A stretch of 32,827 bases of DNA from Malonomonas sp036526255 (GCA_036526255.1 DATCYW010000038.1:1-32827), one strand, 5' to 3'; positions 15,604 through 24,520 are shown, counted from the stretch's first letter. Program-made: numbers and translations. The notes: a model not told the origin generated them from the sequence alone.

Positions 15604-16734
15604 TCAGGTAGTCACTTTGACGGCGGTCTCAACCCGCTTGCCGAAGCTGCCATCCGGACGTGGATAGAGCGTTGTACCATGACCGGTCGCGTCGATGGCG
15701 GTTAATCCGATCGGCGCCTGTGCTTCAAGGGTGAAAAGCAGTGAGTTCGTTTCCTCTTTACGCTCGGTGCGCAGGTCAGTAACCTGCAGCAGTGACTCAA
15801 AGATCGTCCCGCGTTGTCCGGAGAATTCCCCCAGATCTGACACCAGTTGCTGCAGTCTTCCCAAGTTGTCATTAAATAGCGCTTCAGTCGCCATGTCCCG
15901 TCTTGCGTTGCTGTCACTGACCGGTAATTGGGTGATTGCCGATTGTTTTACCACCCGACTGATCTCCTGCAGGCTGCTGTCGCTGTTCACCAGAGCGGTC
16001 ATCTCATCAAGCTCGGCTATCGGTTTCGCCGCCGCAATGGTCGAATCTTCTTCGAGCGGAAAAAAGCTGGCCAGTGCAGAGGTGTTTTCGCGAGTCACTG
16101 TTGTCGACTCCTTGGTTGACGGGCTTAGAGTGAAGGCGCCGCTACGTAAATTAAGCGAAATATCCACCCTCTTGGTGTTGATCACCGCCAACTGAAAGCT
16201 GTTTTTCTCCACCGTTACGCCGCTGCGTCCGGCACCACTGGCCTGATAGGTTCCTCTGGTCTGCTGCGACTCCAGTTGTGTCTGATTGGAGGTGGAGAGC
16301 GAGATATCGATCTGCTCAACGCCGTTGTTGCCGATCGCAGCGGCGATGTCACGCGAGAGTTGTTTGGCCTGCTGTGGTGGGATACCAAGCCCTTTGAACA
16401 GTTTGCGCAGGTCGGTATCGATGCGCCGCAGGCCACCCAGCTGGAGCTCTTTCGTGCCGGTCTGACGATCGACCGTTTCGGCCGCGGAAAAGTACTTATC
16501 GAGCGAGCGGACCAGGTGGGTAAAGTTTTTGAAGCTGTTATCGTCGCTGTATTCACGTCCGGCGGTAAGCTCGCTCAAAATCGTTCGCAGAGAGCTGCTC
16601 TGTTGCGGCTCTGCCGTTGGTTTCGCCGCTGATTTATTATCGGCGGTTTGCGCCTGATTTCTGGTGGATTTTGACATCTCAGGAAGTTTTGCACGACTGA
16701 TGGATGCCGCTGTTTTGTCTATTTCTTGGCTCAT
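15604..16734 (-). CDS. Hypothetical protein, 376 residues
   Basis: I do not recognise a family. The first ~90 residues are polar and low complexity (rich in S, T, K, Q), probably disordered. A central region (about residues 70-140) holds LFKGLGIPPQQAKQLSRDI and similar helical sequence. After that, short beta-like stretches occur (VDISLNLRSGAFTLSP), followed by a Ser/Thr-rich segment and a C-terminal helical part. There is no signal peptide or membrane segment. The ATG at 16734 is chosen because AGAGGAAAT immediately precedes it; a longer frame to 16788 lacks a site. It is divergent from the aldehyde dehydrogenase and lies in an operon with the DUF3047 gene. Confidence 0.6.
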   Translation of the reverse strand: MSQEIDKTAASISRAKLPEMSKSTRNQAQTADNKSAAKPTAEPQQSSSLRTILSELTAGREYSDDNSFKNFTHLVRSLDKYFSAAETVDRQTGTKELQLGGLRRIDTDLRKLFKGLGIPPQQAKQLSRDIAAAIGNNGVEQIDISLSTSNQTQLESQQTRGTYQASGAGRSGVTVEKNSFQLAVINTKRVDISLNLRSGAFTLSPSTKESTTVTRENTSALASFFPLEEDSTIAAAKPIAELDEMTALVNSDSSLQEISRVVKQSAITQLPVSDSNARRDMATEALFNDNLGRLQQLVSDLGEFSGQRGTIFESLLQVTDLRTERKEETNSLLFTLEAQAPIGLTAIDATGHGTTLYPRPDGSFGKRVETAVKVTT

Positions 16735-16907
16735 ATTTCCTCTCGTCAGGTTTTTACAAAGAGGTTTTTGACCACTATGGTTCGCCACTTCAGGTATAAT
16801 TCTAATAAAAATTAACTTCGATACCAGTCATCGACACATATATATTCGTGATAAATTCATAGCTTGCTGTTAACTCATTGGAATCATTGCTTGTAAAGGG
16901 GATATCT

Positions 16908-18326
16908 ATGCGGCGTTACGGAAAGATTTTTATCGATGGAGAGTGGCGTCAGCCTGCTGACGCTGGATTGATCGAGGTTATAAACCCGGCGACCGAAAGT
17001 GTTATCGGCGAGGTTCCGCGTGGTACTGCTGCAGACATCGATCAGGCGGTGGCTGCGGCGCGAGAAGCTTTTTCCAGCTGGTCGGCGACCAGCGCACAGG
17101 TGCGGATCAGTTATCTGCGGCAGATTCATCAGGAGCTGGTCGGACGTTCGCCGGAAATTGCCGACCTGATCACCGCCGAGTTGGGGATGCCGATCAAGCT
17201 GAGTCAACGGATTCAGGCCGGCCTGCCGGTCGCGGTTCTCGACAGCTATATTCAGTTGCTCGAAAGTTACCAGTTCAGCGAGCGGATCGGCAATTCGCTG
17301 GTCATCAAGGAACCGATCGGGGTGGTGGCCGCGATCACCCCCTGGAACTTTCCGCTGCACCAATTGATGATCAAGGTTGCCGCAGCGCTGGCCGCCGGTT
17401 GCACCATCGTCGCCAAACCGAGCGAGCTGGCACCGCTGAATGCTTTTGTATTGGCCGAAATCATCGAATCCTGCGGGCTGCCGCCCGGCGTTTTCAATCT
17501 GGTCAGCGGCTATGGTTCTGAAGTCGGCGAGGCTCTGGCCAGTCATCCGCAGGTCGATATGGTCTCTTTCACCGGCTCGACCCGTGCGGGGAAGCGGGTG
17601 TCGATTCTGGGCGCAGAAACGGTGAAGCGGGTCGCGCTCGAACTGGGCGGTAAGTCAGCCTGTCTGATTCTGCCGGATGCTGATCTGCAGCTCGCGGTCA
17701 AGGCAACGGTCAGCAGCTGTTTTCTCAATTCGGGTCAGGTTTGCAGCGCTCTGACCCGGATGCTGGTCCCGGCGAGTCGTTATCAGGAGGCAGCGGCGCT
17801 GGCGGTCGAAGCAGCCAGCGGTTATCAGCCGGGCAGTCCTTTGGATATTAAGTCCAAACTGGGGCCGCTGATCTCAGCACAACAACGTGAGCGGGTCTGC
17901 AGCTATATCCGCGCCGGAATCAAGGAGGGGGCTGATCTGTTGTACGGTGGCGCCGAGGCACCTGACAGCCTGCCGCACGGGTACTATGTGCAGCCGACGG
18001 TTTTTGGCCGGGTGACGCCTAAAATGCAGATCGCGCGCGAAGAGATTTTCGGGCCGGTGCTCAGTATCATCGCTTATCAGGATGAAGATGACGGCATCAG
18101 GATTGCCAACGACAGTGGCTATGGGTTGTCCGGGGCGGTCTGGTCGGCCGACGTCGAGCGCGCGGAACGGATTGCCCGCAGACTGCGCACCGGGCAGGTT
18201 GATATCAATGGCGGTCGCTTTAACCTGCTGGCGCCATTCGGCGGCTACCGGCAGTCCGGCAACGGTCGCGAACTGGGTCGCTACGGTTTGGAGGAGTTTC
18301 TGGAAATCAAATCATTGCAGTTTTAA
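16908..18326 (+). CDS. NAD(P)-dependent aldehyde dehydrogenase
   Basis: This 472-residue enzyme oxidises an aldehyde to the carboxylate with NAD(P)+. All catalytic elements are visible: N147 in ITPWNFP, E245 in LELGGKSA, and the nucleophile C279 in NSGQVC. The FTGSTRAG cofactor loop and the EIFGPVLSI motif near the C-terminus are present, as is a PFGGYRQSGNGRE end. Length is normal. The ATG at 16908 follows AAGGGG by about 6 nt; a TTG at 16878 is in frame but has no ribosome binding site. Sequence gives no firm substrate. It overlaps the convergent TM2 gene by 4 bp. Confidence 0.92.
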   Translation: MRRYGKIFIDGEWRQPADAGLIEVINPATESVIGEVPRGTAADIDQAVAAAREAFSSWSATSAQVRISYLRQIHQELVGRSPEIADLITAELGMPIKLSQRIQAGLPVAVLDSYIQLLESYQFSERIGNSLVIKEPIGVVAAITPWNFPLHQLMIKVAAALAAGCTIVAKPSELAPLNAFVLAEIIESCGLPPGVFNLVSGYGSEVGEALASHPQVDMVSFTGSTRAGKRVSILGAETVKRVALELGGKSACLILPDADLQLAVKATVSSCFLNSGQVCSALTRMLVPASRYQEAAALAVEAASGYQPGSPLDIKSKLGPLISAQQRERVCSYIRAGIKEGADLLYGGAEAPDSLPHGYYVQPTVFGRVTPKMQIAREEIFGPVLSIIAYQDEDDGIRIANDSGYGLSGAVWSADVERAERIARRLRTGQVDINGGRFNLLAPFGGYRQSGNGRELGRYGLEEFLEIKSLQF

Positions 18327-18733
18327 AGAGATTGTTTCCAGGCTTGGTTGACTTCGGAAACCTGCGAATTCAACGTCCAGAAATCGTAGAGAAGTCCCAG
18401 GCCGAACAGCCCGAGGGTGGCCAGATAAAGAATGCCGGTGAGCCACTTGCCCATGTACATGCGGTGAATGCCGAACACCCCGAGAAAGGTCAACAGCAGC
18501 CAGGCGACCGTGTAGTCGAGATAACCATCACTGAATCGATGTTCTGCCTGCTGCTCCATCCCCGGGATCAGAAACAGATCGATCAGCCAGCCGACGCCAA
18601 GCAGGCCCAGGGTGCAGAAGTAGATGGTACCGGTGATCGGTTTGCCGAAGTAAAAACGATGTGAGCCGGTAAAGCCGAAAATCCAGAGGATGTAACCGAT
18701 ACGTTTCAGGTGGGTGTTTTTTTCAGGGTACAT
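18323..18733 (-). CDS. TM2 domain protein with two tandem copies
   Basis: This 136-residue membrane protein contains two related TM2 units. Each has a hydrophobic helix ending in a G-x-HR-x-Y motif, then a K-x-(I/L)TG element and a second helix ending in W/Y-x-D. Copy 1 has GSHRFYFGKPITGTIY and WLIDLF near residues 19-53; copy 2 has GIHRMYMGKWLTGILY and LLYDFW near residues 85-120. Four membrane helices result. TM2 proteins are of poorly defined function. It lies 38 bp behind the REC-HDOD gene on the same strand. No clear Shine-Dalgarno is seen. Confidence 0.82.
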   Translation of the reverse strand: MYPEKNTHLKRIGYILWIFGFTGSHRFYFGKPITGTIYFCTLGLLGVGWLIDLFLIPGMEQQAEHRFSDGYLDYTVAWLLLTFLGVFGIHRMYMGKWLTGILYLATLGLFGLGLLYDFWTLNSQVSEVNQAWKQSL

Positions 18734-18771
18734 AAATAAAATCCATCATTTCAGTTTGTACTGTTTCACAG

Positions 18772-20010
18772 TTAAGGGCAGAGCACTTCAATGATTTTTT
18801 CTGTTTCGACCCGTAGAATTTCAATGCCTTCTTCAGTAAGGAAGAATTTGTCCCAACTCAAATTCTGAATAAGTTGCGGAACGGATTGTTGTTCGCCAGC
18901 GTAGCCGAACTGGTGGCTGAGCTGATTGGCGACATGCACGGCATCGACGATGATCGGTTCAATCGGGGTCGCTTTGGGATTGTGGTGCCAGTGGATGGTA
19001 TTGACGATAAAGGGGGGAAGTGTCCACCATTCCGCCAGGTAACTGCCCAGCTCGCTGTGAGTTGCGCCGATCGTCTCTCGTTCAGCCTCAGCCAGCGGGC
19101 ATTGACGCTCCTTTGCCAGGGCAATGGCCGTGCTGTACTGCTGGCTAAAATAGGTGGCCGCAAACAGTTTGCCCATGTCATGCAGCAAGCCACTGGTAAA
19201 GGCGCGATCCTGCCGATCCGTATCGCTGCCGTAGAGCGATTTTATCAGCAGGCGTGCAAGGACCGCGCTCGAAAAGGAGTGCCGCTTGAAATCCCGCAGG
19301 ATGAATCCGGCAGTTGCCGGCAGTTGCTGGGCGATGACACGGTTGATCGATTCTGACAGGATCAGGCTTTCGACAATATCGGTCCCCAGCACGATAATCG
19401 CTTTGCGAGCGGTGTCGACCTGAAATCGCTGGCCGAACAGGGCTGAGTTGGCCCAATGGAGCAGGGCGGTCGTGATACCGACATCCTGACCGATAATCTG
19501 CGCCATCTTTTCAATATCAACATCATCGTCGCTGATGCAGTTGCGAACCTGGGTATAATTTTCAGGCAATGTTGGCAACAGGGGGATTGAATTGATCAGC
19601 AGCTGCATCTGGGGACTGTGGCGCTTCTGCTGGGCGCTTTGACGCAATGCGCTACGGATGATCTCTTTCAACTCCTGCTCGATCCAGGGTTTGGGAATGA
19701 TCTGCTGGACGTCGCCATTGACCAGCGTTTTACTGACATCTTCCTGTTTGCTGAAAGCGGTCAGAAGCAAGCGGACAGTTGCGGGGTAGAGCTGTTTTAC
19801 TTTGGCGAGCAGAGTCAGCCCATCCATCTCCGGCATCATGACGTCTGAGACGATCAGGTCTGCCGGGCTGTTGGCGAGAACCTCCAGCGCTTCAGCGGCG
19901 CTGGTTACATAATGACAGTTCCAGTTCTCGTCCTGCAGTAGCCGCTGCAGCGATTTCAGGATAGACATTTCATCATCGACAAACAGAACTGTCGGTAGGG
20001 GTTCATTCAT
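18772..20010 (-). CDS. Response regulator with REC and HDOD domains
   Basis: This 412-residue cytoplasmic regulator has an N-terminal receiver domain (residues 5-120) with acidic pocket DDE at 12-14, phospho-acceptor D56 in VSDVMMPEMDG, and K in IIPKPW near 107. A linker of ~30 residues leads to an HDOD domain (about 140-340) with the opening pattern LPTLPENYTQVRNCIS. The HD-like LLHDMGKL segment near 270 is preserved, although HDOD proteins are generally thought not to be phosphodiesterases. No kinase gene is adjacent, so the phosphate donor is unknown. Such proteins are abundant in Geobacter-like genomes and are linked to signalling or motility. Confidence 0.9.
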   Translation of the reverse strand: MNEPLPTVLFVDDEMSILKSLQRLLQDENWNCHYVTSAAEALEVLANSPADLIVSDVMMPEMDGLTLLAKVKQLYPATVRLLLTAFSKQEDVSKTLVNGDVQQIIPKPWIEQELKEIIRSALRQSAQQKRHSPQMQLLINSIPLLPTLPENYTQVRNCISDDDVDIEKMAQIIGQDVGITTALLHWANSALFGQRFQVDTARKAIIVLGTDIVESLILSESINRVIAQQLPATAGFILRDFKRHSFSSAVLARLLIKSLYGSDTDRQDRAFTSGLLHDMGKLFAATYFSQQYSTAIALAKERQCPLAEAERETIGATHSELGSYLAEWWTLPPFIVNTIHWHHNPKATPIEPIIVDAVHVANQLSHQFGYAGEQQSVPQLIQNLSWDKFFLTEEGIEILRVETEKIIEVLCP

Positions 20011-20148
20011 GCAGTATTGACCTCACTGGGGTGTAAGTCGTTTGACAGGTTCAGACCAGTTAACATTCTAGCCGTTATTGTTCGATTGTAACAGGCGTGA
20101 TGTTTTTTTATGCGGTCAGTCACGAATAGAGTTCGGCTGCAAATGGTC

Positions 20149-21498
20149 TCAGATAACCAGCTTCGGACCGGTGCTGCGCAGCTTCAGCAGCTCGCAGTTC
20201 TCATAGCAGATCTGCCTGAACTCGGCCGAAATCCGTTGGTCGACGGCGGCACTTTTCCAGAACAGCAGCGCAGCTTCAAGTGCCGAGGTCAGCTCGGCTG
20301 CCGCCTCATTGCGCACCGGCGGCGGGGTGTAGAGCCGCAGCGGGATTTCTCCGGCGACCGGTTCGTAAAGGGTCGGGCGGATGCCGTAGGCCGGGGCCAA
20401 CAGATAGTTCGGTTGCTGGTGGGGGATCAGCGAAATGTTGCTGAAGTGCTGGTTGGTGTTGGCGATCAGGTCGCTGAACAGTGCCAGCCAGCGCAGCTTT
20501 CTGGCATCGCTGGCGCTGATCAGTTCATTTTTTTGCAGTCGGTTTGCGGCATCGATCCAGTTGTCGCAAGGGGCTTTCAGGTAGGCGTGCAGGGCGCGCA
20601 GCGAAATCAGCGGCAGACGGCCGAGCGCACCACGCCGATCGAAGCGCTTAAGGCCAAGAAAGACCTGCTTTCCGGCAACCACCAGGCGTGAGCGGGCGGC
20701 AGTAAATCCGGCGATGCGGATCGCGTCCAGCGCCAGATGTTCGCAGATCAGCAGGTCGGCGTAACGCTCCGCTTCTTTGCTGTCAACGGCTGGAGAGAAT
20801 TTAACCAGCAGGTGGCAGGGGGCGTCCTGTTCGTAGATACAGACGGTGAATTTGGGCTGATCGCCGCCCAGTTGCGCGGCGGTCATCTCACCGGCGAGGG
20901 TTTTCTGCGCCAGTTGCGGATATTTCCAGGCCCGTGACGCATAGTCGAGTACCGGGATGGTTTCGCGCGCCATGGCAAAGTAGCGCGCCAGCGATTCTTC
21001 ACCGATCAGCAGATTGCCGTGCCGGTCTTCACCGCGGCAGCTGGTCGCGTAGAGAAGGTCATCTTCACTCCAGTCGGCAATCTTACGTGGCAGGCCCAAG
21101 GCCTCACTTTCACGATAGGCGAAAGAGCGGCCGCCGAAACCACGCAGCTGCAGATCCTGCAGAAACCAGGGCAGGCTGTTATAGAGTTCACCGGATTCTT
21201 CAGTCCCCTCCCACCAGTACTGTCCCCCTTGCAGGGCGGTCAGGGTGCCATACAGATGGGCGTCACCGCGGGGGTCGATAGAGTAAACGGGAAAGCGGCC
21301 ATCATGACCGTGGATTTTGCGCGGCAACCCGTAGCTGGTGGCCCGCCCTTTACCCATGACGACAATTTCAGCTGCCATACTGCTGATCAGTCGTGACAGG
21401 GTCGGCTGGCTGATCTCCAGCGCCTGCATCAATTCACGCGGATTCACCGCTCTGGTGCTGAGGAGGCTGCGGAGTTGCTGTTGCTGCTGTGTGCGCAT
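20149..21498 (-). CDS. yjjJ: HipA-family protein, YjjJ type, lacking catalytic aspartates
   Basis: This 449-residue protein starts with a winged-HTH-like segment (NPRELMQALEISQPTLSRLI, residues ~18-38), then a HipA kinase-like fold. The nucleotide-loop motif GGDQPK and the lysine strand LLVKFSP are present. The catalytic segments, normally N-x-D-x-H and P-x-YD, read ANTNQHFSN and LAPAYGIRP: N349 and G372 replace the two aspartates at the same 23-residue spacing as D309 and D332 of E. coli HipA. It is therefore probably a pseudokinase or a protein with another activity. No HipB-like gene is adjacent, although YjjJ carries its own HTH. The start at 21498 has AAGGA 6 nt upstream. It is divergent from fetA. 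Confidence 0.8.
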   Translation of the reverse strand: MRTQQQQQLRSLLSTRAVNPRELMQALEISQPTLSRLISSMAAEIVVMGKGRATSYGLPRKIHGHDGRFPVYSIDPRGDAHLYGTLTALQGGQYWWEGTEESGELYNSLPWFLQDLQLRGFGGRSFAYRESEALGLPRKIADWSEDDLLYATSCRGEDRHGNLLIGEESLARYFAMARETIPVLDYASRAWKYPQLAQKTLAGEMTAAQLGGDQPKFTVCIYEQDAPCHLLVKFSPAVDSKEAERYADLLICEHLALDAIRIAGFTAARSRLVVAGKQVFLGLKRFDRRGALGRLPLISLRALHAYLKAPCDNWIDAANRLQKNELISASDARKLRWLALFSDLIANTNQHFSNISLIPHQQPNYLLAPAYGIRPTLYEPVAGEIPLRLYTPPPVRNEAAAELTSALEAALLFWKSAAVDQRISAEFRQICYENCELLKLRSTGPKLVI

Positions 21499-21628
21499 GA
21501 AGAATCCTTGAATAGATTTGTGCATATAAGGATATCTGGCAACTATTTGAAATCAAGCATTATAATATTATTTTCAGCTGTTGGTGAGTTGAATTGTGAA
21601 TGGCTTGTTGCGGGCTGGTAGGCGCTTC

Positions 21629-21656
21629 TTGTACTCTCTGCGGAGCTTGCTAGAAT
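21629..21656 (+). promoter_or_regulatory. Predicted promoter of the fetAB-like operon
   Basis: TTGTAC at 21629-21634 is separated by 16 bp from TAGAAT at 21651-21656, a near-consensus -10. It would start transcription about 38 nt before the ATG at 21701. No Fur-box-like sequence was recognised. Confidence 0.55.
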
Positions 21657-21700
21657 AGCGGTTGCGTGGCAGAAAATACATTTCGAACATGGGACGTTAA

Positions 21701-22480
21701 ATGTTGCAAACAGATTCTGAAAAAGAAGCGATTCCATTACTGCAGGTAGAGAACCTGTCACAGCAACATCAGGGCGTGACGGTTCTCAGGCAAGTCAGCC
21801 TGCTCGCTCAGCGGGGTCAGCTGACGGTTATTACTGGCCCTTCTGGCGGCGGCAAGAGCACTCTGCTGCGTCTGCTCAACCGGTTGGACGAGCCGAGCGC
21901 CGGACGGGTGTTGTTGGAGGAGGTCGATACGCGCAGCCTGCCGCCGATGCAGTTGCGCTGCCGCGTTGCCATGATGCTGCAGCGGCCGACCATGTTTGCC
22001 GGGTCGGTTCTGGAAAATCTGCAGAGTTCATACCGGTTGCGGCGTGAGCCGTTGCCAACGGCTGATTCAGCAGAAATTCAGCGAATCCTGACACTCTGCG
22101 GGATTGATAATGAACTGCTGCCGCGTGCCGCAGACCGCCTGTCGATCGGACAGCAGCAGCGGGTCAGTTTGGCGCGAGCCCTGTTAACCGCGCCGCAGAT
22201 TCTGTTGCTGGACGAGCCGACCAGTGCCCTTGATCGCCCCTCGGCTGACCGGCTGGGGGATTTACTGAAACGGCTTTGTCACGAGCTTGGCCTGACGGTG
22301 ATGATGGTCTCGCACGATCTGCGCTTGGCTGAACGGATCGCCGACCAGCTGCTGTTTCTCTGCGCCGGCGAGATCGTCGAACGGGGTGGGGCTGAAATTT
22401 TACGGCAGCCGGTCAGCGAGCAGCTGCGGCAGTTTCTTGCCGATCCACAGCTGCACCGGTCACAGGAGGCGCAGCCATGA
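21701..22480 (+). CDS. fetA: ABC transporter ATP-binding protein, FetA-like (iron export)
   Basis: This 259-residue ATPase has Walker A GPSGGGKST at 46-54, a Q-loop MMLQRPTMF, signature LSIGQQQRVSLARAL, Walker B LLLLDEPTSALD and an H-loop MVSHDLRLAER. It overlaps the FetB-like permease start by 4 bp, and the partner is what assigns it: E. coli FetA/FetB (YbbL/YbbM) exports iron and aids resistance to oxidative stress. The ribosome binding site is weak (GGGAC). Confidence 0.88.
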   Translation: MLQTDSEKEAIPLLQVENLSQQHQGVTVLRQVSLLAQRGQLTVITGPSGGGKSTLLRLLNRLDEPSAGRVLLEEVDTRSLPPMQLRCRVAMMLQRPTMFAGSVLENLQSSYRLRREPLPTADSAEIQRILTLCGIDNELLPRAADRLSIGQQQRVSLARALLTAPQILLLDEPTSALDRPSADRLGDLLKRLCHELGLTVMMVSHDLRLAERIADQLLFLCAGEIVERGGAEILRQPVSEQLRQFLADPQLHRSQEAQP

Positions 22481-23256
22481 TTGATCTGACCCTGCTTGAT
22501 CTGGCGTTGGTCTACGGATTGGTTCTGCTTGCTGCGGCGTTGGTGCGACTACGTGGCGGTGAAATTCGCGGTTTGCTGATTGCGGCGCTGCGGATGGGGC
22601 TGCAACTGTTCGCGGTCGGCTACCTGCTGCACTTGATATTTGCGCTCGAAAGTGCCGCACCGGTCCTGCTGGTGTTGCTGCTGATGGGCGGGATGGCGGT
22701 GCACACGGTGGCCGGGCGGATCAAAGAGAAGATGCCGCATTTCTACAAGGTGGTCGGCAGCGCCATGTTGGTCGGGTGCGGCGGTGGTACTATCTATTTC
22801 TGTGTGTTGGTGATCGGTCCTGATCCCTGGTACGACCCGCGCTACCTGATCCCGCTTTCCGGGATGATCATCGGCAACGCCATGACCGGCGCCAGTCTGG
22901 CGGCGGAGCGCCTAGCGCAGGAGATCCGCGCCCGGCGCGATGAAGTCGAAACAGCTCTCTGCCTTGGCGCCACGGCGCGTCAGGCCAGCCTGCCGGCGGT
23001 TCGCAGCGCGCTGAATGCCGCGCTGATTCCGTCTGTCAATGCCATGGCGGCGATGGGGATTGTTTTTCTGCCGGGGATGATGACCGGTCAGATCCTTTCC
23101 GGAACCGAGCCGATGATTGCCGTAAAATATCAGATCGCTATCATGTGCGTGATTACCGGCAGTGTCGCGGTGACTTCGGTGTTGATCCTGCAGCAGGGCT
23201 ATCGCAGTTACTTTAGCCGCTATGATCAGCTGCAGTTGCCGGAAAAGGCGGAGTGA
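22477..23256 (+). CDS. fetB: Iron export ABC transporter permease, FetB-like (UPF0014)
   Basis: This 259-residue inner-membrane permease has about seven hydrophobic segments. Family features are clear: LRMGLQLFAVGYLLHLIF near residue 40, PLSGMIIGNAMTGASLAAERL near 130, and MGIVFLPGMMTGQILSGTEPM near 195. The charged loop RRDEVETALCLGATARQA matches the UPF0014 pattern. Translation is coupled to FetA by a 4-bp overlap (ATGA). Export of iron is the known role of the E. coli homologue; other metals are possible. Confidence 0.92.
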   Translation: MIDLTLLDLALVYGLVLLAAALVRLRGGEIRGLLIAALRMGLQLFAVGYLLHLIFALESAAPVLLVLLLMGGMAVHTVAGRIKEKMPHFYKVVGSAMLVGCGGGTIYFCVLVIGPDPWYDPRYLIPLSGMIIGNAMTGASLAAERLAQEIRARRDEVETALCLGATARQASLPAVRSALNAALIPSVNAMAAMGIVFLPGMMTGQILSGTEPMIAVKYQIAIMCVITGSVAVTSVLILQQGYRSYFSRYDQLQLPEKAE

Positions 23257-23265
23257 CTTTACTAA

Positions 23266-23293
23266 AAAGGCCCTCCGCAAGCGGAAGGCCTTT
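23266..23293 (+). terminator. Bidirectional terminator between fetB and the SH3 gene
   Basis: AAAGGCC (23266-23272) pairs with GGCCTTT (23287-23293), and inside CCGC (23275-23278) pairs with GCGG (23281-23284). A run of A on the left and T on the right lets it function on both strands for the convergent genes; the SH3 gene stop at 23299 is only 6 bp away. Confidence 0.85.
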
Positions 23294-23298
23294 CTGGT

Positions 23299-23988
23299 TT
23301 AAAAGCGGGTGTAGCCGCGTTTGCGGCGCGATATCTTGCCAATCAGCCAGCCGAAGAAAAACACCGCGCCACCGGCCAGAAACCACTGCACCATATTGGA
23401 GCGATGGAAGCTGTTATTTTCTTTCTGCAGCACCGCCACTTCATTGCTGAGGCGTAAATTTTCCTCGGTCTGCGCTTCGTAGCTGGCCATCAGAGTCATA
23501 ACATCCTGTGAACTTTCACGCAGGGTTTTGTAATCGCTCGAAATCTTCTCCAGCTCCAGTTTGGTCTGTTTCAGTTCATTGCGGACCGCAGCAATGTCGG
23601 TCTGATCCGCATCCTCCGCCGCAGGGGTTTTCTGCTGTTCCTGACGCAGGGTTTCCAGCTGTGACTGCAGCTCTGACAGCTGACGTGTCAGTTCGCTGAT
23701 CTGGATCGATTTCGGGATGTTCTTCGTGACATATTGATCGGGGATGTAGCCGACGATCCCTTTTTCGGTTTTCACCTGAACAAAAGCGCCGGCATCTTTC
23801 AGCACTTCCACCGGAGTATCGGTGCGCAGGCTGTCCAGAGTCTTGTAGTTGTTACTTGCTTCCGAGCGGACGCTGACCACCAGCTGGTCCGAGATGTAAC
23901 GGGTTTCAGCCAGCGCCGTGGCTGCCATCGGCAGCTGCGAAAGAATCAGTGAAAGTAGCAGGACTAGGGTTGTCGAGGGACGATTCAT
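23299..23988 (-). CDS. SH3-domain, coiled-coil, C-terminally anchored protein (TIGR04211-like)
   Basis: This 229-residue protein has a signal peptide (cut after ALA near residue 27), a bacterial SH3 domain (residues ~28-92, with RYISDQLVVSVRSEAS and GYIPDQYV), a long coiled coil rich in L, E, Q and K (about 95-190), then a single membrane helix (WFLAGGAVFFFGWLIG, near 205-220) and a basic tail RRKRGYTRF. That order is the TIGR04211 SH3 and anchor arrangement, seen for example in E. coli YgiM. The periplasmic SH3 domain may bind peptidoglycan; exact role is unknown. It ends at the shared terminator. Confidence 0.88.
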   Translation of the reverse strand: MNRPSTTLVLLLSLILSQLPMAATALAETRYISDQLVVSVRSEASNNYKTLDSLRTDTPVEVLKDAGAFVQVKTEKGIVGYIPDQYVTKNIPKSIQISELTRQLSELQSQLETLRQEQQKTPAAEDADQTDIAAVRNELKQTKLELEKISSDYKTLRESSQDVMTLMASYEAQTEENLRLSNEVAVLQKENNSFHRSNMVQWFLAGGAVFFFGWLIGKISRRKRGYTRF

Positions 23989-24112
23989 AACGGGCTCCGC
24001 TTCAGCAATTATCGAAAGTTAGCGGAGCATTCTAACATGTTTTTTAGTAAATTGAATGAGTTTTACTGGGCGGAGTGTTTCCCGATTTAATGACTAACGG
24101 CCAGGAGCCAGG

Positions 24113-24520
24113 TTAAAGGTCGCCGGTGAGCTCCTGCAGGATAAAGAGCTTCGGGTTGAGCTGACGGACGTCGGCGATGATGTCCTGCAGGGTTTCCAGG
24201 TCAACCCCCTCTTCGCAATCGCGACCCTGAAAAAAAGCCCGTCCTTTCGGCATTTCACTGTATTGCCCCTGGCGAAGCAGCGAAACATCGACCAGCTCGT
24301 TAATGCGGCCGCCGGTCTCCCAGGGGTCGTGATAGTTGAACTGGCGGGCCATGATGTGCAATCCCAGCCCGTTGTCGAAGATCGCTTTGACTTCGTAAGA
24401 AAACTCCCGCGGCGCGCCGTAATGTTCATTGCGCCCCGAGCGACTCATCACCCGTGCACCGGTCTCTTCCAACAGCTGTTTCAGACTCTCTTCGGTCATC
24501 GCCTGTTTGCCGTCACTCAT
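24113..24520 (-). CDS. Small unknown protein of the AAA+/VWA cassette
   Basis: This 135-residue soluble acidic protein is of an unrecognised family. The N-terminal ~25 residues look helical (EESLKQLLEETGARV), followed by strands around VKAIFDNGLGLHIMARQF and a C-terminal helix (LETLQDIIADVRQLNPKLFILQEL). It overlaps the VWA gene stop by 4 bp, so it is made with the AAA+ and VWA proteins. It could be a third subunit, adaptor or substrate of that complex; this is inference from context only. Confidence 0.6.
   Translation of the reverse strand: MSDGKQAMTEESLKQLLEETGARVMSRSGRNEHYGAPREFSYEVKAIFDNGLGLHIMARQFNYHDPWETGGRINELVDVSLLRQGQYSEMPKGRAFFQGRDCEEGVDLETLQDIIADVRQLNPKLFILQELTGDL

Noticed and set aside
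16735..16907. TATAAT at 16795-16800 in the divergent region as an aldehyde dehydrogenase promoter
   Set aside because: The nearest -35-like TTGACC is 21 bp upstream, too far. A promoter is needed here on both strands, but I cannot place it with confidence.
21526..21700. AT-rich palindrome ATAATATTAT as an operator for yjjJ or fetA
   Set aside because: Short AT-rich palindromes are common by chance and no properly spaced -35 box could be found for the minus-strand gene.
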